A stretch of DNA of 60,000 bases from Takakia lepidozioides. Taxonomy: Eukaryota > Streptophyta > Takakiopsida > Takakiales > Takakiaceae. The notes below the pieces were generated by a model. The model saw only the letters and a program-made list of their open reading frames with translations. It ran no database searches and was not told the origin of the DNA. A program made the translations under genes and the position numbers. The stretch is taken from assembly GCA_030704615.1 (NCBI GenBank), contig CM060734.1:36350042-36410041 (forward strand), given 5' to 3'. This document shows positions 1 to 11,464 of this stretch, one piece after another (the first letter of the stretch is position 1; every line of letters starts with the position of its first letter).

Positions 1-167
1 GGTTGGAGATGAAGAAAGACATAGCATGCAAGTTGACAAGTAAGATATTATGGCCACAATACCTTCCCTCCTCCATGGGCCTCTCATCTATTTGTCAGTT
101 TACCAATATGTTTTGTACACTGATGAGTGAGGGTCATGAATGCAATATGAACATGACATGAGCGAGT

Positions 168-327
168 TGTGAATGTAAATTGTCTATCTCCTATCATGAG
201 TTATGAACCAAACTCATAGAAACAGACCGAAGTCATGATGAACAAGCTGTGAATGTGAATTAACTATCTCATGTCATGAGTTCTGAACCAAACTCATTGA
301 AACTGACCCAAGTCAACTTTCATAGTG
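168..327. repeat. 80-bp tandem duplication
   Basis: Two adjacent copies of about 80 bp, starting at 168 and 248. Both read TGTGAATGT followed by an ATCTC/CATGAG block, GAACCAAACTCAT and GAAAC-GACC-AAGTCA, with a few substitutions. I see no gene in the rest of 1-490, only AT-rich DNA with many TCATGA words. Confidence 0.85.
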
Positions 328-489
328 GAAAATACTGACATGATCTTTCCTAGCTAGCTCATGACAGTATGTCAGAAAGCATGACAAATCCAGTCATTGT
401 TCCTGCAAATGGATCACTAATCTTGGCCATTAGTCTTTCATCATGGTAGTGTGCCATGATTCATGATCTAATAACTTGACAATTGATGT

Positions 490-905
490 ACTGTGAGTTC
501 ATCCACCAGTAATGGCGGTCACTTCATTTCAAGATAAAAGCTGGCGGTCGCTTCATTTCTAAAATAATCAAAATAAAATATCCCTCCCCCCCCCCCCCCC
601 TCCCAATTCCTCACTCCACGCGCAGGACAGACCTTGTATAAGCGACCACCACCTTCGCAGTCGCTTCATTTTAAAAAAAAAAACGACCGCCAGTAATGGC
701 GATCGCCCCATTTTCAAAAATAAAAAAATAAACGCAACCGCCAGAAATGGCGGTCGCTGCATTTTTAAAAATAACCATTAGAGCGACTGTCAGAAATGGC
801 GGTCGGGGAGAATGATTGGGAGTTATATGCCCCCCCTCATTCCTTGCTCCACGCGCAGGGCAGACCTCGTAGAAACGACCGCCAGCTTGGTGGTCGCTTC
901 ATTTA
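490..905 (-). repeat. Left palindrome array with two inverted promoter-like cassettes
   Basis: GCGACCGCC...GGCGGTCGC palindromes are separated by T-rich spacers. Two cassettes (about 590-660 and 820-900) are reverse complements of cassettes at 7.4-8.5 kb. They share the words for CCTGCGCGTGGAGCGAGGAATGAG and, in the second, the ATATAA box. The array therefore has the opposite orientation to the one at 7.1-9.3 kb. A C-run lies at 586-600. Confidence 0.85.
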
Positions 906-1440
906 AATAAAAATGAATGCACAGTTGGAAGCATGGCACAATTGTTCTTCATTCCACAAGCAAATCACCGAACACAAACATGAGCAAGTGACGGTGCCTT
1001 TGGCCGACATTTTGGCTGGTATACATATGGGAAACATCTTTTATTTTTCAACACGTATACAACAGCAATAAAAATACTCATAGTGACAATGATCACATTG
1101 ATATTACTTCACTACAGAAATATAAACATGTCCACTAAAATGTGCTGATGCATGCCTACAGCTGTTTTGCTTCAATTCCTTCTACTGCTTCGACGGCGGT
1201 TTAATGCTCCGATGGGTTGAAATCTGGGTCACCCTCGACTTCACCACCGTTGCCGTGATCAGTGTTGGAATCGTCCTCCCTATCCGACCTCATATGTCCA
1301 GGTCTTTGAATCTGCAAGCGACCTCGAACCACATTTAGTTATCTCTGAGGTCGACTCCCACTCCGGTCTTGAATACCATCTATGGTATCTGGCCTGTTTG
1401 TGGGCCGATCGCATATAAAAGGTTGGACTGTTTTCTGTCG
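906..1440. other. Stretch without a recognisable gene
   Basis: AT-rich in its first half and GC-richer from 1,190. No palindrome units and no convincing reading frame. The minus-strand hAT remnant may have had its 3' untranslated region here, but nothing marks a polyadenylation site. Confidence 0.5.
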
Positions 1441-1674
1441 TTTATGGACTTGGGACGCAATTAAAGGTGGTCTCGAAGGAGGTGCCAAGGGAGGACTGCC
1501 CGAGATGGACCGACATTAGATGGTCCGGCATGTGATGAACCACAGATCTGTTGCGCAACACGTCGGTTAAGGTGGAATTGTAGTGACAGTCATCATCCAA
1601 GGCTTCAACTTCCGTCTGGTCCAATGCAGCAGAATGATGCGTGCGTATGGAAAACAGATCAACCCTGTTGCTCT

Positions 1675-2582
1675 TTAATGCCTGCTGTGTTGATGGGGAG
1701 ATGGTGAGCTGGATCGGTTTTGGCATTGTGATGGAGCTGGTCGTATCGGTGAGGCAGGATCCCGTTCCATCGACTGTACAATGGGTTCGACATGTTCGTT
1801 TGTATGAATAGGGTTGCGTACGTCGATCGGTCCTGGCAGTACATCACCCATAAGTTCCATTGGGGCACTACCGGTGGCTTCAGCGTGTAGTGGGGGACGA
1901 GGGTCGACCTCAACTTCATTTTGAGGACCATGTTCTGGGGATGACATAATTGCAGCTTCACCTTCATTTGCGATATGCACTTCTTCAAGAAGGTCATCAA
2001 AGGTCGGATGGATATAAACATAATCATCTGTGAATATAAACGGGTCATGTGCATTTTCAGGAGCATCATCGGATCATTCTTTACTATCGGAGGCAGATGA
2101 TTCCCTCTAAGATGATTCTCTCTAAGGCTCAGTATCGTCACTCATCGAATCAGTATCAGAAGCAGAGTCTTCAGAATGCAAATTCCTTTCATACCATGCT
2201 GCAGCATCATCCGCTGTCCTGTCACGTAACAGTCGGCAATTGGTATACACATACACTAATTTGTCAGCCCTCGCGGGATTCAATCTGTTGCGAATCTTGT
2301 TGTGAACAAATAAGTAACTGCTCCAATTGCGTTTGCAACATGAGGCAGAGCACACTTGAACAAGAGGAGCCAATGTTCTTGCTCCAGCTCCAATTAGATC
2401 CCACCATTCATGTGACAACATATTGAGTTCTTTTGGATCCGGCATGTCCTCAAAATGGTCGCGGCGATCTGAGAAGCATTAGTACCAGTGACACTGACAG
2501 TGTTCGGGATTGTCGTATACCAAAGGCTCCATTCCTCCCTCATCTTCACCCAATATCCACTTCCCTGGGAGCTAGCGATGCA
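1675..2582 (-). pseudogene. hAT transposase C-terminal remnant (dimerisation region)
   Basis: The minus-strand frame from about 2,582 to 1,675 contains the hallmark C-terminal hAT dimerisation pattern at 2,430-2,180. In order these are a WWDLIGAG block (usual WW..YG), CSASCCKRNWSSY (usual SAS.CERNWS), VHNKIRNRL, and ADKLVYVYTNCRLLRDR (usual LVYVHYNLRL). In this family the region sits at the end of a 600-800 residue transposase of DUF659/hAT type. Here the DDE catalytic part is missing, so the copy cannot be active. The frame is interrupted by TAA at about 2,489 and by TAG, TAG and TGA between about 2,070 and 2,124. It then resumes into an acidic, proline-rich tail ending at 1,675. Each stop is one C-to-T change from CAA, CAG or CGA. 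A possible upstream exon (minus, 2,789-2,613) ends at a GTAACT donor, with an acceptor near 2,583. A second frame (1,726-1,442) may continue the tail after a frameshift. Confidence 0.75.
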
Positions 2583-2639
2583 AACAACAAAAAACAGTTA
2601 CCTATAAATGAACGTGTTGTGAATGTAGAGTGCAATGCG

Positions 2640-4180
2640 ATAGCCCAACACTTCTACACCTGTCAGCGACCCAAGTGGATTGATGTAGATTGTAGTGTTG
2701 AGCTTATACACAATCTGCTGAAGTGGCTTTGGTGGAAGCCACAACGGCAAAAGGTACGCACCCTCCTTTTGGGCTACACTTTCGTTCAATGGAAGAGAAC
2801 ATCCAAAGCAACCTCAAGTGTTTGCGTAAAAAGAAGTGAGGAGCTTGGTGACCCTCCTCCCTTAAATATGATCCAAGAATGATGAAAGTGAAATGAAAGT
2901 GAAATGAATAAATGACGAACCAATAGCGCCCACCCGAAAAAGACTGTACAACCATATTTGTTGTAATTTTAAAATTAAGCGACCGCTAATACTACAGTCG
3001 TTATTTTTATTTTTTATGAAAAATAAGCGACCGCCTCTACTGCGGTCGCTTTTATTTCCTTTCATTTTGTGTAATATTGCGGTCACTTCTATTTTGTATA
3101 TTTTTAAATTTAAGCGACTGCCCGTATGACGGTCGCTATTGTTTTTTATTTCAAAATGTAATGCCCGATCGCTTCATTTGTTAATATATTTTAAATAAAA
3201 CAACCGCCAATATGGTAGTCGCTTTTATTTTTAATATTTTTAAAAAAACGTGAGCGCCAGTAAGGCGGTCGCTTTTAATCTTTATATTTTCAAGTTTAAG
3301 CAACCTCCAAGCTGGCGGTTGCTTAAACTTAATATATGTTTCAAAATTGACGCGACCGTCGGTTTGGTGGTCGCAAATATTGTATTGTCTTAAAACAAGC
3401 GACCACCGGTGTGGCGGTCGCTTTTATTTTCATATGTTGCTTGTTTTTTCATATAATTTTAAATTTACCGACCGCCATATGGCAGTTGTTTGTTTTTTTT
3501 TTTTTAAAAAAAATTAAGTGACCGCCCAATGGCGGTCGTTGTTTCTTTTAATATTTTTGAAATTATCCGACCGCCACATGGCGGTCGCTTGTTCTGTACA
3601 TATTTACAAAATTGTGCGACCGCCAATACGGCAGTCGCTTGTTTAAAAAAAAAATTAAGCGACCGTCAATCTTGTTTTTAAAAAAATAAAAAATTGAAGC
3701 GATCGCCAAGATAGCGATCGCTATTTGTTTTTTTAATTTGAAAAATAAAGCGACCGCTAGTTTGACCGCCAATCTTGCTTTTAAAAAAAAAACAATTGAA
3801 GCGACCGCCAATATGGTGGTCGCTATTTCTTTTTTTTATTTCGAAAAATAAAGCGACCGACAGTGCGACCGCCAATCTTGCTTTTTTTTTTAAAAATTGA
3901 AGCGACCGCCAATACGGCGGTCGCTATTTCTTTTTTAATTTCGAAAAACAAAACGACAGTCATAATTGGCGGTCGCGTTCATTTTGTTAATTTTCAAAAT
4001 GTATTTACTACCGCGACCGTGTTGGCGACGTGACTGCTTAAGTGGCAGTATTTTACCTGCTACTATTTTTACCAGAATATTCCCCGAACCTGACGTGACG
4101 GAGGTCCCGTCAGCGTCAGGTCTGACGTGACCTGACGCTGACGGACGGACGGACAGACGTGACCCTGATAACTGGCTCTA
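2640..4180. repeat. Left arm of 1.5-kb inverted repeat
   Basis: Matches the reverse complement of 5,656-7,135 nearly throughout. From outside inward it has a 260-bp unique stretch (2,640-2,960) and about 18 GCGACCGCC/GGCGGTCGC palindromes at about 60-bp spacing (2,970-4,030). A CACGTCA/TGACGTG-rich subterminal stretch (4,090-4,165) and the end GATAACTGGCTCTA (4,167-4,180) follow. The arm differs from its partner by point changes and small indels, so the two copies are not recent. It reads as the terminal part of a mobile element whose outside edge is at 4,180. Confidence 0.85.
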
Positions 4181-4974
4181 AGGGAAGTAAAATAAAGAGA
4201 CTTCCTTCTCTTTCGTATCGGGGAATGAACCCTCTCCAGCTTGACTACCTCTCTCCCACAAAGTGCGGAAACAAGAAAGACAAAGTGACTCTCGATTTCT
4301 TGCGGAGTTGCGTGCATTAGGGATTGTCCATAGAAGCATCGGATTCTATCTTGTATGACCGTTACACAAATGTCATTCCCTCATTAGTGCACCTGCCAGC
4401 CATTACTGGACAGCTGTTCGTCTGCAATGTAGTTTTCGAAGCCTGACGTGTGTCGCCCAAAATGAACGAGGGGTCGTTTTTTTTAAGGGTTTCATTAATT
4501 GAATATAACAGCGTCAGTACATTACAAATCAAAAATTGGTTGGTCTGACTGCTCCTAGAGAATTATCCGGAATATGCCTATGTTCAAACTATGGGGTCAT
4601 CTGGCGCACAAACTCAGACAAACATATATAAGTAAACGAGTAATTGTTGACAAATTTCGAGATATCATACACATTCATCCTTGTAAACCTCCCCCATGTT
4701 CGTTTCAAAGTGTGGATTTTACAGGTGTGCATGATCAATCATACTGTTATTAAGATGCATTTACTTCAGTTGCTATCCCACCCTCAAATCCTTTGGCACG
4801 CTTCTGAGAAGTCGGCTGGTTTTTTATGTTAATTGATGACGATCTCAATAAAGGTTTAACAGCTGTCGAAATTACTCGTAAGGAAACTCCGTTAACATGG
4901 CCCACAAAAAATTGAAATTAAATGGGATGGCGGCATGTCAGGAAGAGCTTGCCAGAGGCAAGGAATAACAAAAT
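4181..4974. other. Unique DNA between inverted arms, 5' part
   Basis: No palindrome units. It contains no long frame of its own. It may be 5' sequence or an intron of the reading frame at 4,975-5,655. Confidence 0.4.
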
Positions 4975-5658
4975 GTGCACAACCATCGTATACTTCCTCC
5001 GCGATTTCCTCTGCGCATGTCTTTCGCAGTTGTTCTCGAATATGTCTTGGCGACCCGGTTTGAGCTACAAAATGAGATAATTTTATTGGAGAAAGAAATT
5101 TACGGTTCTGACGGGAAGTTGTTGATATACTCATTCCAGAACCGTGATGAGACAGCTCTTGCCAGACAGTGGAGAGTCCGGCCTGGGAGATACAAGGTCT
5201 TTGTGGAGCCTCGACGAAAGTCCCTTGGATCATATGTTACTCCAGGGACAGCTATTTCTGTGGTTCAAGACAAAATGGATTTTGTAGTGAAAAAAGAGGA
5301 AACAACCTCCGCTCCCATCGTCGAGCTTTCGGATTCATCAGATGAAGGCATCATTGAAATCACTACTAACATGCATCCTCATGTAGTTGTGCAAGACGAT
5401 GTTCAGAAGATCTCCAATGTCATTCCAAAACTGCGGGCAATGGGGAGGATGTCTGGTTTCAAAAGTGAGTTACGGGGAATTCGTTGGGACACTTTCAATA
5501 TTGTGTTTGTGAAATATCTTCCAGAGATGTTTGATGGGGATATCTTTTTTGAGCTCCATCCTCCATCTCATATTGGAGGTATTTCAAACCTGATACATGG
5601 TATAGACAAGAGACATGATGGACACCCATGGTGTAGGACAAAAACGTCGAATATTTAA
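4975..5658 (+). pseudogene. Truncated reading frame cut by element junction
   Basis: 227-codon frame; the second methionine, at 5,017, is an equally good start. The N-terminal half has a charged stretch with EKEIYGSDGKLLIYSF. The middle is acidic and serine-rich (VELSDSSDEGIIEI), and the end reads GIDKRHDGHPWCRTKTSNI. I recall similar GMDKxxDGHxW endings, followed by a cysteine-rich zinc-binding block, in repeat-encoded proteins of seed-free plants. I cannot confirm this here and assign no function. The last codon before the stop is the last base pair before the right-hand element begins, and TAA arises from the junction (ATT TAA AAGCCC). The frame was therefore probably longer before the insertion. 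I found no continuation after 13,736. Confidence 0.5.
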
Positions 5659-7135
5659 AAGCCCGGTTATCAGCGTCACGTCCGTCCGTCAGCGTCAGAT
5701 CACGTCAGACCTTACGCTGACGAGACCTCCGTCACGTCAGGTTCGGAGAATATTCTGGTAAAAATAGTAGCAGATAAAATACTGCCACTTAAGCAGTCAC
5801 GTCGCCGACACGGTGGTGGTGACAAATACATTTTGAAAATTAACAAAATGAACGCGACCGCCAATTATGGCGGTCGCTTTGTTTTTCGAAATTAAAAAAG
5901 AAATAGCGACCGCCGTATTGGCGGTCGCTTCAATTTTTATTTTTTTTTTAAAGCAAGATTGGTGGTCGCACTGGCAGTCGCTTTATTTTTTGAAATAGAA
6001 AAAAAAATAGCGATCGACATATTGGCGGTCGCTTCAATTTTTTTTTAAAAAAAAACAAGATTGGCAGTCATACTGGCAGTTGCTTTATTTTTCGAATTAA
6101 AAAAACAAATAGCGACCGCCAAGCTACCTTGGCGGTCGCTTCAAAATTTTATTATTTTTAAAACAAGATTGGCGGTCAGATTGGTGGTCGCCTAATTTAG
6201 AAAAGAAAACAAGTGACTGCCGTATTGGCGGTCGCACAATTTTGTAAATATGTATAGAACAAGCGACCGCCATATGGCAGTCGGATAATTTTAAAAATAA
6301 ACAGCGACCGCCATTGGGCGGTCGCTTAATTTTAAAAATATATAGAAAAACAAACGACCGCCATATGGCGGTTGGTAAATTTAAAATTATATTAAAAAAT
6401 AAGCGACATATGAAAATAAAAGCGACCGCCACACCGGTGGTCGCTTGTTTTAAAACAATACAATATTTGCGACCACGAAACTGGCGGTCGCGTCAATTTT
6501 AAAATATATATTAAGTTTAAGCGACCGCCAGCCTGGAGGTCGCTTAAACTTGAAAATATAAAGATTAAAAGCGATCGCCTTACTGGCGGTCGCGTTTTTT
6601 AAAAAATATTAAAAATAAAACCGACCACCATATTGGCGGTCGTTTTATTTTAAATATATTAACAAATGAAGCGACCGCCATACCGGCGGTCGCTTAAATT
6701 TAAAAATATATAAAATAGAAGTGACCGCAATATTACACAAACGAAAGGAAATAAAAGCGACCGCAGTAGTGGCGGTCGCTTGTTTTTCATAAAAAATAAA
6801 AATAGCGACCGTAGTATTAGCGGTCGCTTAATTTCAAAATTACACAAATATGGTTGTACAGCCTTTTTCGGGTGGGCGCTATTGGTTCGTCATTTATTCA
6901 TTTCACTTTCATCCTTCTTAGATCATATATAAGGGAGGATGGTCACTAAGTTCCTCATTTCTTTTGGCGCAAACACTTGAGGTTGCTTTGGATGTTCTCT
7001 TCCATTGAACGAGAGTGTAGCCTAAGAGGAGGGTGCGCACTTTTTGCCGTTGTGGCTTCCACCAAAACCACTTCAGAAGATTGTGTATAAGCTCAACACT
7101 ACAACCCACATCGACCCACTTGGGTTGCTGACAGG
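5656..7135. repeat. Right arm of 1.5-kb inverted repeat
   Basis: Reverse-complement partner of 2,640-4,180. It starts with the terminus TAAAAGCCCGGTTATCA, followed by CACGTC-rich subterminal DNA (5,670-5,745). About 18 palindromes follow to 6,830, then the 260-bp unique stretch (6,845-7,135). At 7,136 the two flanks diverge: the left copy continues into the hAT exon, the right copy into a second palindrome field. Confidence 0.85.
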
Positions 7136-7139
7136 ATGT

Positions 7140-9300
7140 TCACGCTTTTACTTTAATTATTTTGGAAATGAAGCGACCGCCGTTACTGGCGGTCGCTTTT
7201 TTATTTTTTTGGAGGAAAATAGAGCGACCGCCATTAGGGGCGGTTGTCGATATTGTTGTTTTTTGTAATTGCAACGACCGCCATTAGTGGCGGTTGCTTT
7301 TATTTTAATTTGGTTGGAAATGGAGCGACCGCCATTTATGGCGGTCGCTTTTATTTTAATTGTTTTGAAAATGAAAATGGAGCTACCACCAAGGTGGCGG
7401 TCGCTTCTACGAAGTGTGCCCTGAGCATGGAGCGAGGAGTGAGGCGAGGGAGGGGGGCATATAAGCTCCGGCTCATTCTCCCCTCACTTCCGGTCGCTTG
7501 AAGGTTTTTTTTTTAAAAATAAAATAAAATAAAATAAAATAAATGCAGCGACCGCCATTACTGGGGGTCGCTGTAATTGTTCTTTTTTAAAATGCAGCGA
7601 CCGCTTTTTTTCTTTTTTTTTGGCGAAATGGAGCGACTGCCATTTGTAACGGTCGGTTTTTTTTGTTTTTAAATGGAGCGATTGCCAAGGTGGCGGTCGC
7701 TTCTACGAGGTTTGCCCTGCGCGTTGAGCGAGGAATGAGGGGGGGGGGGGGGGGGTGGGGGGGTATATAAACCCCGAGTCATTCTCCCCTCACTTCTATT
7801 ACTGGCAGTTTTTATTTTTACAAAATGCAGCGACCTCCATTTCTGGCGATCGCTATAATGGTTATTTTTTAAAATGCAACGATCGCCATTACTGGCGGTC
7901 GCTTTTATTTTAATTATTTTGAAAATGAAGCAATCGCCATTACTGGCGGTCGTTTTTATTTTAATTATGTTGGAAATGAAGCGACCGCCGTTACTGGCGG
8001 TCGTTTTTTTGTTTTTTTGGAGGAAAATAGAGCGACCGCCATTAGGGGCGGTCGCTTTTATTTTAATTGTTTTGAAAATAAAAATGGAGCGACTGCCAAG
8101 GTGGCGGTCGCTTCTACGAAGTGTGCCCTGCGCATGGAGCGAGGAATGAGGCATATAAGCTTCGGCTTATTCTCCCCTCACTTCCGGTCGCTTGAAGGTT
8201 TTTTTTGTTTTTGTAAATGCAGCGACCGCCATTACTCGGGGTTGCTGTTCTTTTTAAAATGCAGCGACCTCCATTACTGACAGTCCTTTTTTTTCTTTTT
8301 TTTTGGCGAAATGGAGCGACCGCCACTTGTAGCGGTCTTGTTTTTTTTTTTTTAAATGGAACGACCGCCAAGGTGACGGTCGCTTCTACGAGGTTTGCCC
8401 TGCGCGTGGAACGAGGAATGAGGCGGGGGGGGGGGGGGGGGGGGGGGGGGCACATAAGCCCCCAGTCATTCTCCCCTCACTTCCATTACTGGCAGTTTTT
8501 GTTTTTACATTTCTGAGCAGTCGCTGTAATGGTTATTTTTTAAAATGCAGCGATCGCCATTACTGGCGGTCGCTTTTATTTTAATTAATTTGGAAATAAA
8601 GCGACCGTTAGTAATGGCGGTCGCTTTTATTTTAATTATTTTGGAAATGTAACGACAGCCGTTACTGATGGTCGCTTTTTTGTTTCTTGGAGGAAAATGG
8701 AGTGACCGCCATTAGGGGCGGTCGACGGTATTGTTGTTTTTTGTAAATGGAGCGACCACCATTAGTGGCGGTCATTTTTTTAAAAATTTGGTTGGAAATG
8801 GAGCGATCGCCATTTGTGGCGGTCGTTTTTATTTTAACTGTTTTGAAAATGAAAATGAAGTAACCGCCATTACAGGCGGTCGCTTCTCTATATTTTGGAG
8901 GAAAATCGAGCGACTGTTTTTGTAAATCCAGCGACCGCCACTACTGGCGGTCGCTTTTATTAAAATTTTGGTTGAAATGGAGCGACGGCCATGACTGGCG
9001 GTCGCTTTTATCTTAATTGTTTTGAAAATCAAGCGACCGCCATTACTGGCGGTCGTTTTTATTTTTATTTTTATTTTTATTTTTTAAATGAAGCGACCAC
9101 CTATGTTGGCGGTCGCTTATTTATTTTATTTTCGGAAAATGGAGCGACCGCCAGTTCAGGCGGTCGCAGTTTTTTTTTTTAATCCGGAAAATGGAGCGAC
9201 CGCCAGTTCTGGCGGTCGCTTATTTTTATTTTATTTTCCGGAAAATTGAGCGACCGCCAAGTTGGCGGTCGCTTCTAGAATATTCGCCCTGTACGTGGTC
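7140..9300 (+). repeat. Main palindrome field with repeated promoter-like cassettes
   Basis: About 30 units of the form GCGACCGCC-ATTA/AAGG-GGCGGTCGC, alternating with T-rich spacers that contain TTTTATTTTAATT and GGAAATGAAG. Cassettes at about 7,385-7,500, 7,675-7,800, 8,085-8,195 and 8,350-8,485 repeat one order. That order is a palindrome, CTTCTACGA(G/A)G, a CCCTGCGC.TGGAGCGAGGAATGAGG block, a variable G-run, an ATATAA box, then CATTCTCCCCTCACTTCC. A fifth, partial cassette at 9,255-9,315 lies directly before the RING-type gene. G-runs occur at 7,740 and 8,425. Confidence 0.85.
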
Positions 9301-9349
9301 CGAGGAATGAAGGAGGACTGTTGTCCACAATGAGGATCGAACAAACGTC

Positions 9350-10912
9350 ATGGACATGGACGCGGAGTTTGCGATGCCCGATCGCAGTATTGACCTCATC
9401 ATTGACGAAATTACGGATGTCCTTGACCCTATGGCCGATGAAACCATGGTTGAGGAACAACAAATTGCGGATGAAAGAAAGAGGACAAGAAAAGAAGCAG
9501 TACTGGAAACTGGGGAATGCTCGATGGTCGTCATTCAATCGGAAATGAACCCGATATTAGATGTCGACCGCATTACAAAGGAGCGAGACATTGTCATGGC
9601 AACTACATGGCGCTTGTCCAAAACGCTGGAGATTCGGGCATGGGTCTTATTGAATGACGATTGGGAGAATTGGGTATAATGGGCGATCCATTTGACCTCC
9701 AGAAAAGCACAGGTAGAGCAGGCACTGTCAGGCTTGTAACGTGTCGCACGCATGTTGAACCGTAGCGTGGATAACATTTATGCCAACATGCAAAGGTATA
9801 ACGATCTTCGCATCGCATCAAGCGTGTTCGTCGGGTATACCAATTGGACAAATGTGGATTCTATGTTCGATCGATGTGAGCACAGAATTTCGGGGTCGAA
9901 CAGAAGCATAAACTGGGAATTGGAGATAGAAGAAGAGTGGGACACCACAACAATGATGACTAGCCACATCAAACCGGCCCAGAGGGAGGAGATACCACGA
10001 GACGTTTTGCCGTCATGGATATCAGATGTCACAGTTTGTTCGATGTGTAGGAATCCATACGGCCCAGAGAGATGTCATGTCCTTGGATCATGTGGACATA
10101 TGTTCCATCTCATATATCTTATCCCGTAAGCCTTGCGGACGAGCGCTTGCCCAAAATGTCGTACACTAATCCATCGTCGTTTCTATGAGCTGGTGGGCTT
10201 GGAGGATCGGATGTCCATAAGTTTTGAATACAATTGACACAACCTCCCATTGGATGTGCTACCATACACAATTCTGAATTGTGTGCATTGGGGCAAGAAC
10301 TTGGTATGGGATGCAGACAAAGAGATGTATGGCATACATGCCAGAAACCCGACATACATCAAAGATCCCCAGTATTTCTGGGTCACATCTGACTGGGAGA
10401 TAACCATACGTGTGGGAGGTATTCGAGATTGGTGGGAGAGAGAGCAGTTTTGCCGCAATCTGGGAGGGCATTGGAGTCAAAGAAGGTCCAGGTTTATCCG
10501 GCTTCCATAGGTTCCATGGGTGTCGGAGGAGAACGAATTGTATGACCGACAACCGATTGAGAGACATTTGTTGCTGTCCGAACTGGAAGATGTTATAATA
10601 TGTCAACGTCAAATAAATGAGGCGTACGAGGCGGCTTATCGTCGAAACGACACAATGATTATGGACAGGGCCCGCGAGAGGCAGTTGAAAAGTTTCAAAA
10701 GTACCATCAAGACAGTTGTAGAGAAATGGAGACGACTATGGATAGACCGTTATCATCGTGTTTTGGGGGCTGTATTGCCGGATGTGGACGGCCTCGTTGT
10801 CGATTTGCATGCAGCCCGAGCACTTGTTCTCGATCCACCTCCGCCACATCGTGAGAGTGAAGCAGAAAGTCAACTTTCGCCACGAAGTAAGCGGATACAG
10901 GCCAAAAATTGA
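9350..10912 (+). pseudogene. RING-type gene with five in-frame stops
   Basis: One frame of 521 codons from ATG 9,350 to TGA 10,910, with no frameshift. It is broken by TAA 9,677, TAA 9,737, TAA 10,127, TGA 10,235 and TAG 10,508. Every stop is one C-to-T change from CAA, CAG or CGA. Residues around 228-270 form a RING-like zinc site: CSMC, then RCHVLGSCGHMFH, then CPKC. RING domains bind two zinc ions and usually serve E3 ubiquitin ligases. The sixth ligand position (two residues after H in MFH) is tyrosine TAT where cysteine TGT is expected. The N-terminus is acidic (about residues 1-60). The C-terminal part (from 10,520) is basic and helical, and ends in a proline-rich PPPPH segment and SPRSKR. 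It is probably cargo of the surrounding element. The ligase role is inference. The full protein family is not recognised. Confidence 0.7.
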
Positions 10913-11464
10913 TCACATGCCATTGGGCCCCTCATTGACCACGAGATCACGGTCGCAAGCTCTGGCAATTGGCAGTGCAAATCAGGCCACAACATCAAAT
11001 TCCTTGTCCTCGGACAGTGACGACTAGGCTTTTAATGACTGGCAGCGTAATACATATACAATATGCATTTTTGTTGTACCTTGAATATTGTTTGGAAAAC
11101 ACAGTGATGGTATTCTGTCAAGTTTGTATAGCACCAATTTTGATAATACACAATGCACATGTGCGGCACCTGCCAATTTCAATTGCATGAGCAGCGTTTC
11201 TATTCACATTTACACTCGTGTAATGGGGGAAGAAGTAGTTCACCTTGTAAACAAATTTACAATGGTGTCATATTTGGTCATGACGTGTATGTGGGTATTT
11301 GCAATGAACTCCGAAAACTGGAGAACAAGGAAAATTGATGTTAACCAATAAGTTATAACGAGTTACGAACGGTCGTCTTCCAAACAAATTTCGCCTGGTC
11401 CCTGCGTATTTCATAATCATTTCACAAAATCTATGATCTTTCTACGAACATACCCACAAAGTTC
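10913..11464. other. Stretch without a recognisable gene
   Basis: AT-rich DNA after the RING-type gene. It is probably its 3' region; short frames here have no recognisable content. Confidence 0.4.

Noticed and set aside
3563-3875. Overlapping lysine/phenylalanine-rich frames in the palindrome arms (also 6.1-6.5 and 7.2-9.2 kb)
   Set aside because: They only translate palindrome units and A/T runs, and similar frames occur on both strands.
2970-9280. CRISPR-like array of regularly spaced repeats
   Set aside because: The repeats are perfect palindromes, the spacers are themselves repetitive and T-rich, there is no cas gene, and the DNA is eukaryotic.
9350-10912. Alternative genetic code or organellar U-to-C editing restoring the RING-type frame
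   Set aside because: The locus is surrounded by nuclear transposons. C-to-T decay in a silenced repeat explains the same pattern more simply.
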